From NCBI GenBank assembly GCA_036583965.1, contig JAZBQD010000014.1, positions 29,059,490 through 29,123,489 of the forward strand: a stretch of 64,000 nucleotides of DNA, given 5' to 3'. Shown here one piece after another: positions 47,727 to 62,200 of the stretch (positions are counted from its first letter, which is position 1; every line of letters starts with the position of its first letter). This stretch comes from Prunella strophiata. Lineage: Eukaryota; Chordata; Aves; Passeriformes; Prunellidae. Under the pieces are notes generated by a model. It was not told the origin of the DNA and searched no databases. It saw nothing but the letters and a program-made list of their open reading frames with translations. A program made the position numbers and the translations under genes.

Positions 47727-49596
47727 CCTGAATTTTCTTATTGTCAGAGTCTCTTTGGTGGAGCAAGGACTGGGTGGACATAGGAGCAAGCTTACAGGGC
47801 TGTGTAAAGAAACACTTTTCCTCTGATCTGATGGTTCTGTGTAAGCTGCAAAATCTGGATAGCTTCATCCAGTACCCTGAGAAGTCACCAAACACCTTGT
47901 CAGACAATATATTGTTTACCATCAATTTCTGCATGTGGTACTGCAGCCTAGACTTTACATCTTTGTAACTGGTTTCAGTGTAAAGCTAACAGGAACAAAC
48001 AGCTGAATAAAACTTTCTGAAGCAGTGTAGAAGTACCATTACTGAAATTTGGATGAAAACTTGCATTGGCACAATTCTTTCTGCCTTCCAGCTGCTGACA
48101 GTACAAAGTGCTAAATTAAAGACTTTGCCAGCCTGTGAGATATTCTGTGTGCTCAGAATAAAAAGTTGGATGATAAAATAATCAGTGTTTCATGTAAAGG
48201 CAGGTGTTTGTTCAATGGGGAACTTGTAAAGCATGTTTGGGGTACTTCCAGGAATTTGGAGTTGGGTCAGTGTGCCCTACCTCCCTTGTCATCCTTTCCC
48301 ACTGCCACACAGGACTCTACATTTTCCTGGGAGACTAGTTTTGATCTCAATTACTTGATTTGCCAGCTGTATTTCCAGATTCCTCCTGTCACAGAGACAG
48401 ATTTAGAGAGAGTGGGTTGTAGTTACTCTCACTGGAGAGAATTGTGGAGGTCTGGTTGATGCAAGCACTATAAAAATACAGTCAAGTATTTTTTATCTGG
48501 GAGCACTCACAGATGGGATGGTGCAGATGGGAGATTTGCTTTGTCATGGATGGAGGCAGCATGCAGAGGAGTATCAGAGCCAGAAGTGCAATCCCTCACT
48601 GCTGCAAATCCTCCCCACAGTATTTGGTGTAAGATGCTCTCCAGCAGCTTTATTCTTGTTCCTGGACAGAATAGGGAATGCACCTTCTCAAAAGACATAG
48701 AACATTTACATTCACCAGTTACTTTTTTCAGCAAATCAGTAGTTAGGGGGTCTGGGGGCAAGTAATTTGCCTGGGATGATGGGAGAATTTGGGTTTCTAC
48801 TCAACAGAGGATGTACCAGGCCCAAGGGGACTGTTTATCTTGGTAAAGCCAGAGGGAAATGCTCTTTCAAACATGTGTTAAAGTTTGCTAAAGATTTAGA
48901 GAGAAAAACAGGGTCTGGATAACCAGATGTTTGGACTGGGTAAGCAGGGTAAACTCTGGCAGTCAGTAATTAGCTGTTGTGGGACAGGAGCAGACAGTCT
49001 GATCACAATAGAAGTAATAATATGTTGATCTTTTCTGTTTTTCTGTGTCCCACCCTTCTATGACTGCCTGTTTGTTCCCCAGAGATAGCAAACCTTGACC
49101 ACAGCAGTTAGAAATGTGGTTTAAACAGCTGTCATTTTGCATCCTGCTGGCTGTTCAGGTCCCTTTCATCTTCTGTCCCAGATGCAGGACTCTTTTCATG
49201 AATGATGCACTTGCATAGCCCCTCTGCTTGAAATACTGACTGTCCTTCCTGAACAAGTTCTTTCTCAGTGTTATGTAAGACAAGAAACCAACTGCTGTCC
49301 CAATAGTAGTTAAATATATTGTCAAACACTTTTGTTTGTTGATGTTTATTGTTAAATACTGGCAGCTGAGCAGCCATTGTCCATGATGGTGTGGGTGAAT
49401 CTAAACAGGCACAACGGGCTGCTCTGTGAACATACTTATTCTCTTGTGGTTTTTTTCACTGGCAAGTTAAAAAAATGTAGAACTATATCAGTCCCAAACC
49501 CTCAATAAAGGATTAAGAATTTAACAAAGAAATACTTCCAACTCTTGTCAGGAAAAGCAGCTGAACATCATTCCTGTAATTAAGTGAATGACTTGT

Positions 49597-49858
49597 CATA
49601 GAATAATACTATGATCTGAATTGGCAGGGACCTTAAAGATCATCTAATTCCAGTGTCCTGCCATGGGCAGGGACACCTTCCACTGGACCAGGCTGCTCAG
49701 GGTCCCATCCAGCCTGGCCTTGAACCCTCCCAGGAATGGGGCATTCACAGCTTCTCTGGACAACCTGTACCTCACCACCCTCACTAAAGAATTTCTTTTT
49801 AGTATCCATTCTAACCCTACTGTCTTTCAGTTTTAAACCATTGTCCTGTAGACTTCTA
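49597..49858 (-). mobile_element. CR1 LINE 3' UTR fragment
   Basis: On the + strand the antisense CR1 end reads TTGGCAGGGACCTTAAAGAT, then CCATGGGCAGGGACACCTT and CAGGCTGCTCAGGGTCCCAT, continuing to GTCCTGTA. These are the standard CR1 3' region blocks in order. Flanked by a degenerate ATAGAATAATACTATGAT end. Inactive remnant. Confidence 0.85.
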
Positions 49859-52800
49859 AGCTTCTGGATTTACAGACAGAAGTAGGATAAAACACTAGTC
49901 TACTAGAAGTTTTAGTGATGGCTACCATCAAAAAAGTCTGATTCAGAGACATCCAAAGGCAGAGCTTCTATGCCAGATCTTCTAGATAGGCTTTTCCAAC
50001 TGAACACTGTCAAATCTGTGGCACAGTCGAGGGTTTCCTGGGATCAGATGACAGTTATATTTCTCATGGATTCATAGTCCAAATCCATACTGCACCACCT
50101 TGATATTGATGAGTATTTCACCTGTGAGTATGGGTGAGTTTTCTCCCTGCAGTGTGAAAGGGACATTTTCAGTTTTAACTGTTTTTAGTAGGTTTTACTT
50201 ATGCCCATGTCCTGCATGGCACCTGGATGAGCACTGCTAGCTTGGTAGTGCTGCCATTGAAGAGACCTCCTCAATTACTTCTTCCTTTGCACTTAAGGAT
50301 ATTTAAATGGATTTTAAAAGGATCTAATGTCTTCCTGGTATTTGACCTCATAGTAGTTTTTTTTCAGGCTCTAGAATGAGACCATTTAATGCTTTTCTGT
50401 GAAATGTACACATGGAATGGGTTCTTCAGACTAGGAGAGATTCAAACAAACATGTTACCTTATTACAAATTTAGGAGTCCCAAAATCAACTGAGACCTAA
50501 AGAGTGACAGATGGGAAGATGGGAAACAAAGTCTGATAATCCCTCTATGACTGTTGTCTTTCTTGCTTTTATACAAGTGGGCTATCAGACTTAGGTGATC
50601 CTAGCACTTTTTGGGTTTAAAAAGGCATATGTCTTGCTTTTTGTTTTTGTAACAAAAGGGGAGGATAAAAAGCAGGGGGGAACAATAAGGAAAGGAAATT
50701 AAACAAAATGAAGGAAGGAAGGAAAGGCCAATAACAAATACAGCAGGAGTAAGAGAAGAGCTGCCTTCCAACCTCTCCTTGTCCAGCAGAAATCTTAACA
50801 TGTTCCCATGACAGCCTAAAGCACAGATTTTCCTTTTTTCCTTGTTAGCTATAACAGTAGAAGACAAAAATTTCTTATAATGAGCAAAGAGTTAATATGT
50901 TGGTGGGAAGTCATTACAGACCTCAAAACCAAAGTGGTAATTCATAGCAAACATATTTAATTGTTGTTTGATTTAAACTTTTTTTTTTAAATTGCTGCAG
51001 CAGCACTTTGACAAACCCTGCACATAATGCCTTGAGGACAGGCTGCAGTGACTGAAGTCAGTGGAGCCTTGAGAGAAGCATCATGCCTCTGTCAAGTACA
51101 TTAATCTAGCTCATTTTTATGACTTAGGGTAGCAACCATCATAAATATCTGAAAGAGTCATGCTCAGGGAGTTAAGTAACTAGTTCATCCATTTGTCATA
51201 CTAGATGAAGCTCTCCAGCTTCCATTCTTTTGTGCTGGGAAAGCAGGGACTGCAGACATTGACTTGCTGGGAGGTGGAGCTGGCACACTTTTAGTCCACC
51301 ACCATTTCATAATGCTCATGTGAACTGTTTGATGATGATGGAATTAATGGAACCACTCTCACCAGTCAATATTACCACCCCAGGATACTTTCTGATTTAC
51401 TGAAGACTTGTCTGGTGATTGTGTTATCTAAAGAATTAAAGAAATCCATGGCCATGGTAGCATGGCCACCTTGAAACTCCTCAAGAAGTTTATAACTTGC
51501 TTGGTACCATACTAAGCAGTTAAGTTGATAGTAACATTTTACTGATTTCAACAGGTCTGAAGGTAAAACTATGTGGTGTCCTAAAAAAAAAAAAGATGTG
51601 ATTTGAGTGGTGCCCAGAGTTTTGAGATTAGGTCTGAGCCTTAATTCAGTGCTTTCCTACCTCCTTCAGTTTATGGACCTCTAAATTTTGGCCCATGGAG
51701 AAATAAAACCTTTTGAAAACTTTGCATATACAGTTAATTACAAAAGAGATATGCTTTCCTAAAAATGTGCTCTTTAAAAAATCTGGTTTTGTGGGCACCT
51801 TGGAAGTACTTCACAGGACTTTGAGAGATCTGCTAAACCAAAAGCTGAAAGTTCAATGCCACAGGTTTAAAACATAAAGAATGTTGTTCAGTGAGCCCTC
51901 ACAGAAGGGACAACATTATCCAGTAATGATGAATACAGAGCAAACATTTTGTAATGGTAGCATCTCTAATTTAGACTAATTAACTATTTTCGTCTAACAT
52001 CATTCTGCAAGGTCAAATATTTGCTGGAGAATAGTTTGCCATCTCTTATCTTGGCCTGTGTGTGTGCTGCTGTGCAAGTGATTGCTTCACAAGGAAAGAT
52101 AATGTCTGTGGAGCTACCAGAGGACAGATTTTCTCTAAGCATTGATTTTGTACATTGTTCAAGAGCAAGACCAATCCTGACATTGTATATGATTTATTCA
52201 GTGCCTTGGGAAAGTTGTCTGCAGCAGGTGGATTTATGCAAAACTCTAAGAAGATACAGCACTGTAGGAATTTTTCATTGCTTGGATGAGTGTAAAAGGC
52301 CATTTGCAATATTTGATTAGTAGCCCAAGAGTAGGATAAGAATTTCTCTAGCTTCTCAAGAAATCCCATTCTTCATGGTGTAACTGTAAAATTTGCTGCT
52401 AGCTGGTGAGGGCAAATTTGAAACGAAAATACTTTTTTTCTTCTCCTATTTGTAAAATATTACACATGTATTCACATATTCACACATACCTACCTGAAAG
52501 GTTTTGTCCTTGCTTATTTTCTGTGCAATGTTTTATTTTGTTGTAGTTTAAATAGCTGTGAGATATGAGCTGTTCATGGTTTTTGCTCAACACAAGGTGG
52601 CAGTAAGACATTGTCTGGTGTCATATAGTAGCTTGGGTTGCTTGTTTTCCCTCCTGTTTACTTAGCCTTCAGATAACAAAAGCCCTCCTGATGAATGAGC
52701 ATTGAAAGCAAAAGAGGTTGTAATAACAACGATTTAAAAGGTGCACAGATAAAGCAAATGCTCCAGATAAGATCCCAACTGATTTCTTGCATTATAGTAA

Positions 52801-54712
52801 GCTGTACTGTATCATACTGTGGACAGTTTCATGAAATGCTCTACTGCTCTCCTTTTCTCCTCTGTTGTTATTGTTCTCGTAGAATTTACACATCAAATAA
52901 AGGGTGCTACTGCAATGGTAAAAATTCTCCTGTTTTTCAAGTTGTAACTTAAAAAGAACCCAATATTGTTTGAGATTTTGCATGTTGGAAGGGACAACAA
53001 GAACTACCTCAGTTCTTGGTTGTCTGGAAAGCACTCCAGTATCATTGCATTGAGTAGTAGCTGCAATGATGAACTCCTTTTCAAAATAAAGTGAGAGGGA
53101 GAGAAAAAGAGCAATGTGCCAGAGAATTCCACTGGCAATGTTAAGAGAGGTTTTTTCCTTGCTTTGGTTGGGTATAGGTCACATGCTGCCAATCCTGAGT
53201 GCAGAGCAGCAAGTTGGCAAATGCAGCTGGTGTTTCTTTTATTACTGGTAGTCATATTCCAGCAGGCTTAAAGCATGGCTGGGATACTGGATTTGCTAAT
53301 ATGATTAAAATTAATCTATGTGGGACAATTATGGTATTTTAGGTCCATATTACTCCCAGCTTCCTAGAATACTATTTGTGCACTATGGTTTTGATTAGAT
53401 GTTTGCCTGAAATGGAGTTCCGGCAGCACGACCCCAACCTCCCAGCGGCCACTGGGTTTGTGTGGCCTCTGTGCACACCAGCACATTTGCTGAGAACAAA
53501 ACAGAAATCAGAGATGTTCCAGACAAGCTGATTGAATGGAAACTCTGCCTCCTTGCTTCACAAGTTATGCACGTGTGGTTTATTTTCCAAGAACTGGCTG
53601 GCAGAGATCGTGTTGTTTTGTTTTCCATCAGAATGATTCATTTACAGCTTCTAAAAGCCAATCCCATGTTGTGCACTCCTGTTCACTCCTGTGCACGTGA
53701 ATTGCTCACACACAACTTGGAATATACATCCTTTAGTGTCTATCAAAAATCTACTAGCTTTCTGATGTTATAAAATAATAAATACTATTATAAATGCTAA
53801 TATAAATACTGTTAAATAGCAATGTAGACCTACTTCTTCTCCTGGTTACCCCTTACAGTTTTGCCCTTGAATAATTGCCATCTGGAGATGAGTTATGGAC
53901 TTTGAGACTATACAAAATAATGCAGCTTTCAGGAAGGAAATTCCCAAATATATGATCTTGAATTTATGCTAATGGCTCTCATAACAAAGAATAGCCCCTA
54001 CAGAGCACCTTTAAAGTGGTGTTTGCACTTATCTCAATGTATGATTTATGCATGACCACAGGGTTTGGTATAATGAAATGATGTGCTATAAAACTTATCT
54101 TCTTTGGCTATGTATGATTACTAAAGATAGTAATAAAATTGAGAGTCACAGGGACTCTTCTGGGAGTCTTCTTAGGACTGAGCTATTGTCCAAGGACTGT
54201 TAGCTAAATGTTTTGTGTGACTTTCATGATTCTGCATCATAAAAATCAAAGAAGTGTTGAAATATTGTTATTATGTGCTGTGCTGATAGTTGGGTGACTA
54301 ACGATAAAAAATGCTGCAATACTTTGCTGCTAAGTTATAATTATTTGCAGAGAATAGGGCATTCTGCTTCAATATATATCTGTGGTTTCCTTGGATGGGA
54401 GTCTAAAAAATCTGATACTGCTCAAAATGTGACTCTTCTAAACATAAAACAGGGACTCCACTGTAAAAGAATCTTCTCTGAAAATCTCTGGCTACTCGTG
54501 AGGTGTTTCTAAGAGAGTTTTAGTATCTGGTAACATTCCTTTGAAGTTTTTACTATTACCTTTATTTTAATCCCATGCCACCAACCATGCCATTGATTTA
54601 AGTTTGTAAGCCTGAAATAACAGTGCATTTTGGACACCCTCATATTACATTGGAATGGCTGAAGCTCTAGTAAACAGAGCTATTACATTGAATGCCCCAG
54701 GGAGGGACATGG

Positions 54713-54736
54713 AAAAAAAAAAAAAAAAAAAAAAAA
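54713..54736. repeat. poly-A tract of 24 bases
   Basis: 24 consecutive A. The frame reading through it produces a Lys run and was dismissed. No retrocopy assigned. Confidence 0.85.
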
Positions 54737-57700
54737 GTAGCATGCTCCAAGAAAGAAATCTGAGGTCAAACAGTTTTCATGGGAGACAAACTATGTGGCT
54801 GGGTTTATCCTGGCTAATTGTGGGTTACAAAATCTCTCTTGAGAGTTTATCATGGCCAGTTGCTGTATTAGCTTTCCTTTTCTACATCTGTTTGTGGGTG
54901 TGGACAGCACGCAGAAGTGATCCCTTTCCTTGAAGGCTCTTTGTCCAAGGAACAGGGTGAGATGCTAGGACAGGCTGTCTGAAGGGACTTGCTGTGCTGT
55001 TCCTAGGCTTGCTGGCCATGTTCACATAGACAACAGCCAGGTTCTCTGCCTCTGGGCTTCTCCACACACTGGACACTTCTCTGGCATGAACCATGCTTTG
55101 TGTGCACATGAGAAACAACATGATCTCTGCTGAGAAGCAGTACAACTTCAGGGTTGAAGATACTTTGATAAATTTGAAAGCAAGTAAGGTTGTCTGCATG
55201 AACAAGGGCATCCTGTCAGTGAAGTGTTTTTACTTTCTGCTTCTAATTAACACACACAGTCCCATCTTTTTCATACAAACATGTGATTTCCAGTTCTTTT
55301 CCTAATCCTATTAAAACTGGTACAATCACCAGTGGTTTTAGCTGGGTCAGGACTCTAGCATCTGTTGTTAAGACTCACTGTGCAGTTTTAAGGCAAACCA
55401 GTCTGAAAAGCTTTATACCTTAAATACTAGTAATTTCTGGGACCATATAAAAATTATACCTCTTTCTTTTCTGTTTATCCAATTAAATAGCTTATGTGGT
55501 ACAAAGTCTGGACTAAAGTATGCCTGTTATATTTACTGTGACATTTTCTTCTTGTACACAGAGGCAAGACTTCTCTTTCAGAAGGCAGAATTGTCAACAA
55601 CAAGCAGCTGAATAGTGGGATGATGGTGCTTTTTGGGAAATAGTTACTACTCTGATTTATAATTCTGTATTATAAAAAGGATCCAGGTGTTGCAGATTTG
55701 AACTTTAGTCAGAGGTTATCCATGCCTTTATGCAGAGAAAGAACAAAATTTTTAAGTGTATCCTAAATGAAAATTGAAGAGTTTATGATGAGTTTTTCAT
55801 CCTACAGTAGGTCAAGAAGCCAAATATAGCCTAAGCAAGTGGAGGAAGACAGATTTAGGAGCAGTGCAGATCCTGGTGTTTAATCAATCCAGGATTACAA
55901 AAGAGGCTTTATAAGTGAATTGTAAAAATTTAGTATACTATGAGCTGCATGCTCCTCTTATATCATCAGTTGTTCATAAGCTCATAACTCATTCCTGAAG
56001 GCTGGACTAATTTTCCCTGTGGTCTTTCTCCTAAGTATTTTGTGAGCAGCAAAGTAAATGATTTCACAGTAAAAAAATCTGAGATCAGCACTGAGTGCCA
56101 TTTGTATCTTGTTATTGAGAGCCAGTTTGACTCTGGGCATAAAGTATGAGAATTAGACTCCTGTTTCTTTGATTTTAAAAATAAACTGTTTTAAGATTAG
56201 ATTGTATCTTATCCCATGAAATATTTTTTTTTTTTATTCCTAAATGCAGAATTATTCTTGGACAAGTGTGTCGGTAGTTGCTGTCTAGCAAGTACCCAGT
56301 TCAGAACCTCAGAACAGATTCTGAGAGATTCACAATTGTGGAGTGTAAAATGGTGGCACTTCCCTCTCTATCCCTTGTTTGGCCCCTGGACTGGCACCAG
56401 CAGCTCTAGCTTAGAAATCAGTAATTGCTATACACAAAAGTGGAGATTCAGGTGTGGCCAACAGTTTGGGATGTTGCTTGTCTGAGAAAAAGTGAGACTT
56501 TGCATTTGATTTCATGTAGTAATCAAGAGTTGCATGAAAAGTTGACATGACACAGAGGGCAGAAGAAATTTGGTTTGGGGCCAGGGCTAAAGAGATGATA
56601 CTTCCTCAGCTTTTCCTAGCTTTGATTCTTTGGTAGAAAATCAGGTATATGAGGAGAACAGTTTATTTGTGGCAGGGAGAATAATTAATATTAGACTGGA
56701 CTGTGATCACAACTGATATTTTATTTGGGGACCAATATATTACATGAGATGCCCAAATCTGGAGCTAAAATTTCTCTTTTACCAAAGAAATCAGTCTATG
56801 ATCTACTTCATTAATCAGCTCACTGGTTGTTCAGGTGAGCATTTTTCCATATTTGGGTCCTTCACCAGTATTGACTGCCACAGATTTGTTTTCTGTCCAT
56901 GTGCTAGTGCCCCCATACAATGTTTGGTTCTCTTTTTTAACTAGACAGAAGTCCTGGAGTTTGCTCTTTTGTAATGCAGTGTTGTTAAAGAGTTTTTGTT
57001 GGCTTTGCTTAAAGGTCATACCCATAAACTGAAAGTTGTGGTTTGAAATAAACCAAGAAAAGAGAGGGAAAGGACTAAGGCATCCTAAAAAACCACACCC
57101 ACTCAAGCTGGTAATTTTCCAGGTACACGTGGACTGTGCATCCATACTAGAGAACAAAGTAGCATGGGTCCTTGTCTCTCCTGCTACTGCTGTTCCAAAA
57201 CTCTACCTTTAATTCTGGCTTTTTACAGTGATTAAAAAAGACATTAAAAAGCTGGCCAAAGCAGAAATTTTAAGTTTGAAAAGCTTCAAAGTTCTTTTTA
57301 TATTATTGAGGCTTCAGTAGCGGTGGTACACAGAATTTTGCAGTTTATTATTGGCACTAGAGAGACCACAGAAACACCATATGAGTCCTTGTGATTACTC
57401 ATAATGGGTCACTGCAACAAAACTTGCCTGTAGTAGGCTTCATCAGGCAACATGAATGAGTAGTTTTGTTGACAATCCTGTGAATAATTTGATGTCCTGG
57501 TTCAAAAGTTCACTTCTTTCTTGGCTGGAAGGAATGTCAAAAGTCTTCCCTAGAGAAGTGATACTACTCAGTTAAAAATACTTATTTATCTTATTGGATA
57601 CATTAAAAACAAACAGAAAGTGTATCTATGCCAGATTTAAAGTGCAAGTGTCCAAGTAGCAAGGAACGTGATTTCAGGGATGTATGATTCCCAGTTGCCT

Positions 57701-60700
57701 AACTAAATCTCTGACTATGCAGAAGTGGAGTCTTCTGGATCTGTAACCAGCAATTCTCCCCTGACCTTATACTGGTGATGTGAACTGTGGGTTCCAGATC
57801 CACAGAGGAGACCCACCAAGTTTTAGGAAATGTAGTTGTTGTAGTCTCTACCTTGTACATCTGGGTTGACAAAATAGGAAAAGCGGGTTTCTGCTCCCGA
57901 GCTTCCCTGTCTTTTCCCTTTGGTACTCTGGGTATGGAACAGTGGGGACTCCTGCAAATGCAGTGCTCCTTCTGTGGCAGGAGAAGGGAGTGACAGCCAT
58001 TCTCTGGCTTTAGCTTCCAGGCTAAAGATTCAAAGATCCAGGCACTGAATCTTGCTCTGCAACTGCAGGCACAAAGGATGGGTTATTGGAAATCTCTTCC
58101 CCATATGGTTACTCATGCATTATGGCAAGATCACCTCTAATTTCTCCTTTGAAGGATTTCAATGTGATTTGCTTACCAGTCTCCCTGCAAGATTTTTTTC
58201 TTAAGACCGCACTCTTTTTGTTACCCTCTTTTGGATTCAACATCTTAACAATATCTAAAGGACAGGGCAGTTGAGAATATATTCAATTCTGATTTTGTGT
58301 TTTTGATTTGGGTGTGTGAATCCTCACAACACCAGAGCTTGTTGTGATCTAATAGCAGCTGCAATATACTTGTTTTTGTCAACTCTGCCACAGAAACATT
58401 GGTCTGCAGTTGCAAAAGCTGGTTAATGCTTGGAGGATGAGTATAAAATGCTTGTGAGGTCAGAACCTGAAGAGGACCTTGTACTAACAGCTTTGAGGGA
58501 TGTATTCACATATAATTTAACAATAGCACTTTCTACGAAACATCTTTCTTCTATTAAATAGCACTGTTCTCCAGCATGATCTGATTGAAAGGATTAAGTA
58601 TAATCTTAGAGTCTGTGACTGAATTTTCTTTAGGCATCTCTAAGTCGTAGCAATGGCAGCATCAAACAGACTGATTCAGACTCTTGGAATAGTGAGATTT
58701 AATAAAGAAATATCTATTAAATGCAATACTGCTTTCCTAAGAGTTTCTTTGAGACTTCAGGCCAGGAAGCATCTACCTTTCTTCCTTCAGTTTGGATGGG
58801 AATTCAATACATGATTCAAGGCACAGGCAAACACGTCTGCAGCTGCCTGAAGATGGGATTGCTGTGCTCTGTGTGAAGCTTCAGGAGGGGTACTGAATGC
58901 ATCCATGTGCTCAGGAAAACAACAGCTCTGCATCCTACTACTCTGAACCACAGCTCCTGTGAAATCTTCTTGTCCTGTCTGAGCCTGCTGGTACAGCTGA
59001 GAAATGACTTCTCAGGGGGAGGAAGGTGAATAAGGGAAACAACTGTGAAGGAAGAAAGGCTGGTTTTATCATGGTTTAGGTGAGCTGAGCTGCCTCACTG
59101 GGACAGTGCTGAGTGCCAGAGCATGCTGAAAAGAAGAAGTGCTACCCAAAGTGGAGATCTGGGAGGCAGAGCCACATCCTTGGCAGCCACAAGCTGTTAG
59201 GCAACTATCTTTCATTTTTGACTCTCTGCTTTGTCACCTACCAGGTCGCTTCCTTCCCTGTTGTAGCACACTGTGTCTCATCTCAATTTGCTTTTTCCCT
59301 CCTTTTCTGTCTCCAGTCATGTTTCCTTACCATCTCCTCCTGTCTGCCAGTTCCTGTGGCCCATATATGCCAACCCAAAACCATGGTACCTTCAGCTGAG
59401 GATAGTCTAGCTTCAGCTTCAGAAGAAATTATGGAAGATGGCAGGTGGATTTGAAAAGAACATTACCATTCTTCCAGTAACTCAAAGATATTTCTCTGCT
59501 GTGATCTACAGTGGCCTGAATAACCTTTCCTGGCCATTGCTGTGCTGCATCACTTTAGATTTCCTGATTGCCAAAGACCTCTTGCTCCTGAGAGATGTGG
59601 GTTTCAGTAGTTGTGGTTACATGAAACTCAGCATTCAAATTTCTCATGTTTGTGCAGTGTCCTGTGTCATGGCCACAGAATAATTGCAGGTGTGCCCTGT
59701 GTCCTCCCCAGGGGAATGCTTTGCTATTAAAAGTGTCACCACTTTGACTTCCTCTGGGTCAGCTGTTTTGACACAAAGGCTGCAGTGATCTGGCAATCAG
59801 CTCACTGGGGCTGAAACTTCAGGGCCAAAACTCCCTATTCTAGGGCTATTTGTAAGGATTCAAAATAAATAAGAAGTAAATAATGATTTCAGCTATGGCA
59901 CTTTACAATCGCTTTCACAAAAGAGGATGAGCCAACAGAACTAAATTTGCAATTACCCTTTTAAGTTTAGTCTGTGTATTGGCATATCTCTTCTTGTTCA
60001 TACCACACACATATTTTTGTTCATCATACACAGAAAAGTGAGCAGTGTTTCATGCTGCCAATTATTCCTCTGTATAGGATGCCTCCTCAAATACAGAACC
60101 TCTGGTGAAGAACAAAAGCTGGTCAGTGGCAGCAAATATGTGCCATTAGAAGTACATCATAAATACCCAGTGGTCTGTAGCTGTGACTTTCTCACTGCTC
60201 TGTGCCCTTCAAGTGAGGCATCCAGTCTTCATCTGAGCTCATCACATCATAAGCAGAGACAATAACCCTTGGACTCAGTGAAAATAAGGTGATAATTAAA
60301 GGATGAAAAATATATGAAATGGCATTATATTGCTTTTCCTCTCAGGATTACAAAGCATTCTTCACATTACAGCTCAGTCATCACTAAAAGCTGCAATTTC
60401 TAATGGCTCAGTTTAAAACCTTAAAGTACAATACTTATACATGTGACCTATTGCTGCAGTCACTGACTTTTGGGGAAGTTCTCACTTCTTTCAATATGTA
60501 GTTTTGGAAATTTGCTTTCTCCAGATGTAAAATCTCCTAGAGAGTTAATTTTTTCCTGTAACAGTCCTCCCAGCATTAAAAAGAGCAACAACAACCAAAA
60601 CAAAAACATGGATCAGCAACCAGATACCTGACTAGTTTCAAAATTCAAGAACATGTCAGAAGCAGAGGTGATGTCACAGCACCACTGTAAGAGAAAAGGA

Positions 60701-61927
60701 CTTCAGTTGCAAAGCAGAGGAAACAAGCAGAAAAGGTCCCAATTTAAAGGAGTGTCTTTACTGTGTCTAAAGTTTCAGCTCCATACATTAGAAAGTGTCT
60801 TGGCAAATATTCTCAAACTTCAGGTATGTCTCTTCAAAGGTACTCTGAAAGTTCTCTCTTACCTACTAATTCAGAATACATATCTTTCATGGTAAAAAGG
60901 TGATGTGTATAATAAGCACTCCCTCCCTACCTGCTGAATGGAAAAAGCCCTGTGTCTGTTGGATCAGAGCCCTTGGTCCAACACTTGGAAAATGTTGCAC
61001 CATTTCTTTCAGTTTATGAAACACATCTGTTCAAAAGGCTGGTTAAAGTTGTCTGACACTGCCCCCTCCTTCTTTTTCTCCAGTAAAAATGTGTGAGTTA
61101 GGAAAAACATTGGGCACAAGGGTCACTTTTCCTTAGCTTATACATTTTCCTATGCTTGCATATGCTTACTTTCATATGATAAAGATTGTCAAGTTTTAGT
61201 AGCTGCCTCCTAACAAAAGAACTCTTTGCGTGGGAGTGTACCAAAGCAGTCATTGTTTTATTTGCCTTTGAGTCCATTGCTGTTCTCTATAAAACTCCAA
61301 ACCAGGGTCAGAAACACAGCCATATAATGAGGTGAAAAGGCACTCAGTGCAAACAGAAAACCTTAAGTAAATAGCTTGTTTTCAACTCATAGACTGACCT
61401 GTTTAATAGGTCTTGTGAAAACTGCCTGGCAATAATATGTTATTATGACCTCGTAGAAGCCTTACCACATGAGAAAGGCAATATATGTTTAATATTTTAT
61501 TTTAGTTATTGGTAATGAATAACTAAAGTAAGTACTGTCTCAGAGGCAGAAGACCAAAGAATGAAACAGAATAAGGTTGATGAGTAAGATGTCCAGTTTT
61601 CCAGCATACTTAGGAGTGGTTTTAATACATTTTCCCAGGTGTTCAGTCTCTTGCCAAATCTGATCTTTTTATAAACTTGCTCTAGACCTCCTGATTCCTC
61701 TGTAAGAGCACAACCTTTCTCTGAAATTAGTCACTGTTTCTTGTAGTCCTGAGCACCAGGCTGTGGCAGTGCCTGGCAGTGCTGTGTGTGCCCGGATACT
61801 CCTCGTGGGGAGCTGCTGGCACCTGTGAACCCTTTCACTTGTGCCACCACCTGTGCCCTTGAATTCTTCTGCCAAGTCACAAACATCCTTCACCTTTGTG
61901 TCTGTGCAGCTTTCTTCTCACACTCAC

Positions 61928-62200
61928 CTCACAGCTGCCTTTTCCAGTAACTCTGGTTACTGTCAGTAAGGAGTCATGAAAAGGTTTGAAGGAAGCCAGT
62001 GAAGATTGAGAGGAGATCACAAAATCCTGGAAGACTGTGGAGTTAGTTGGCAGCAGTGTGGTGTTTGCTGGGTGAGGAAATGAATGCTTATGCTCACATC
62101 CAGTAATGACAGACTGCTCTTCCTTTCCTGACCTGAGGGAACTGAGCTTCTGCCAGCTCAGGGGGAGCACAGGGACAAAAGGAGGTTCACAGGAAGGCAT
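61928..62200 (-). CDS. PLEKHG7: probable first coding exon of PLEKHG7
   Basis: 273 bases, exactly 91 codons, phase 0 at both ends. The acceptor has a long pyrimidine tract ending CTGACTCAG directly before ATG; the donor is GAG|GTGAGT. It reads MPSCEPPFVPVLPLSWQKLS then SLRSGKEEQSVIT and later FQDFVISSQSSLASFK, ending VTGKGSCE. The next certain exon starts in the same phase with TWSKKPAPA. That exon has no start codon, and this one supplies an ATG at its very beginning. Assigning it to PLEKHG7 is inference from strand, phase and position; it might belong to another transcript. A 5' UTR exon further right is implied because the ATG directly follows an acceptor. Confidence 0.58.

Larger units (their letters stand above)
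42217..61927. other. probable first PLEKHG7 intron, or intergenic
   Basis: About 20 kb with no confident coding exon on either strand. Especially A+T rich at 42,800-44,000. It contains one CR1 3' end (49,597-49,858), homopolymers at 45063-45083, 47691-47726 and 54713-54736, and a short ATA repeat near 45,862-45,880. Frames longer than 80 codons have no domain, no splice support and overlap others. Confidence 0.5.

Noticed and set aside
47586..47934. Two - strand frames with long lysine runs and their + strand phenylalanine counterpart
   Set aside because: Produced by the 36-base homopolymer; not coding.
59113..59454. 113-codon + strand frame
   Set aside because: Overlaps another frame, no domain and no splice sites matching phase; pyrimidine-rich intronic sequence.
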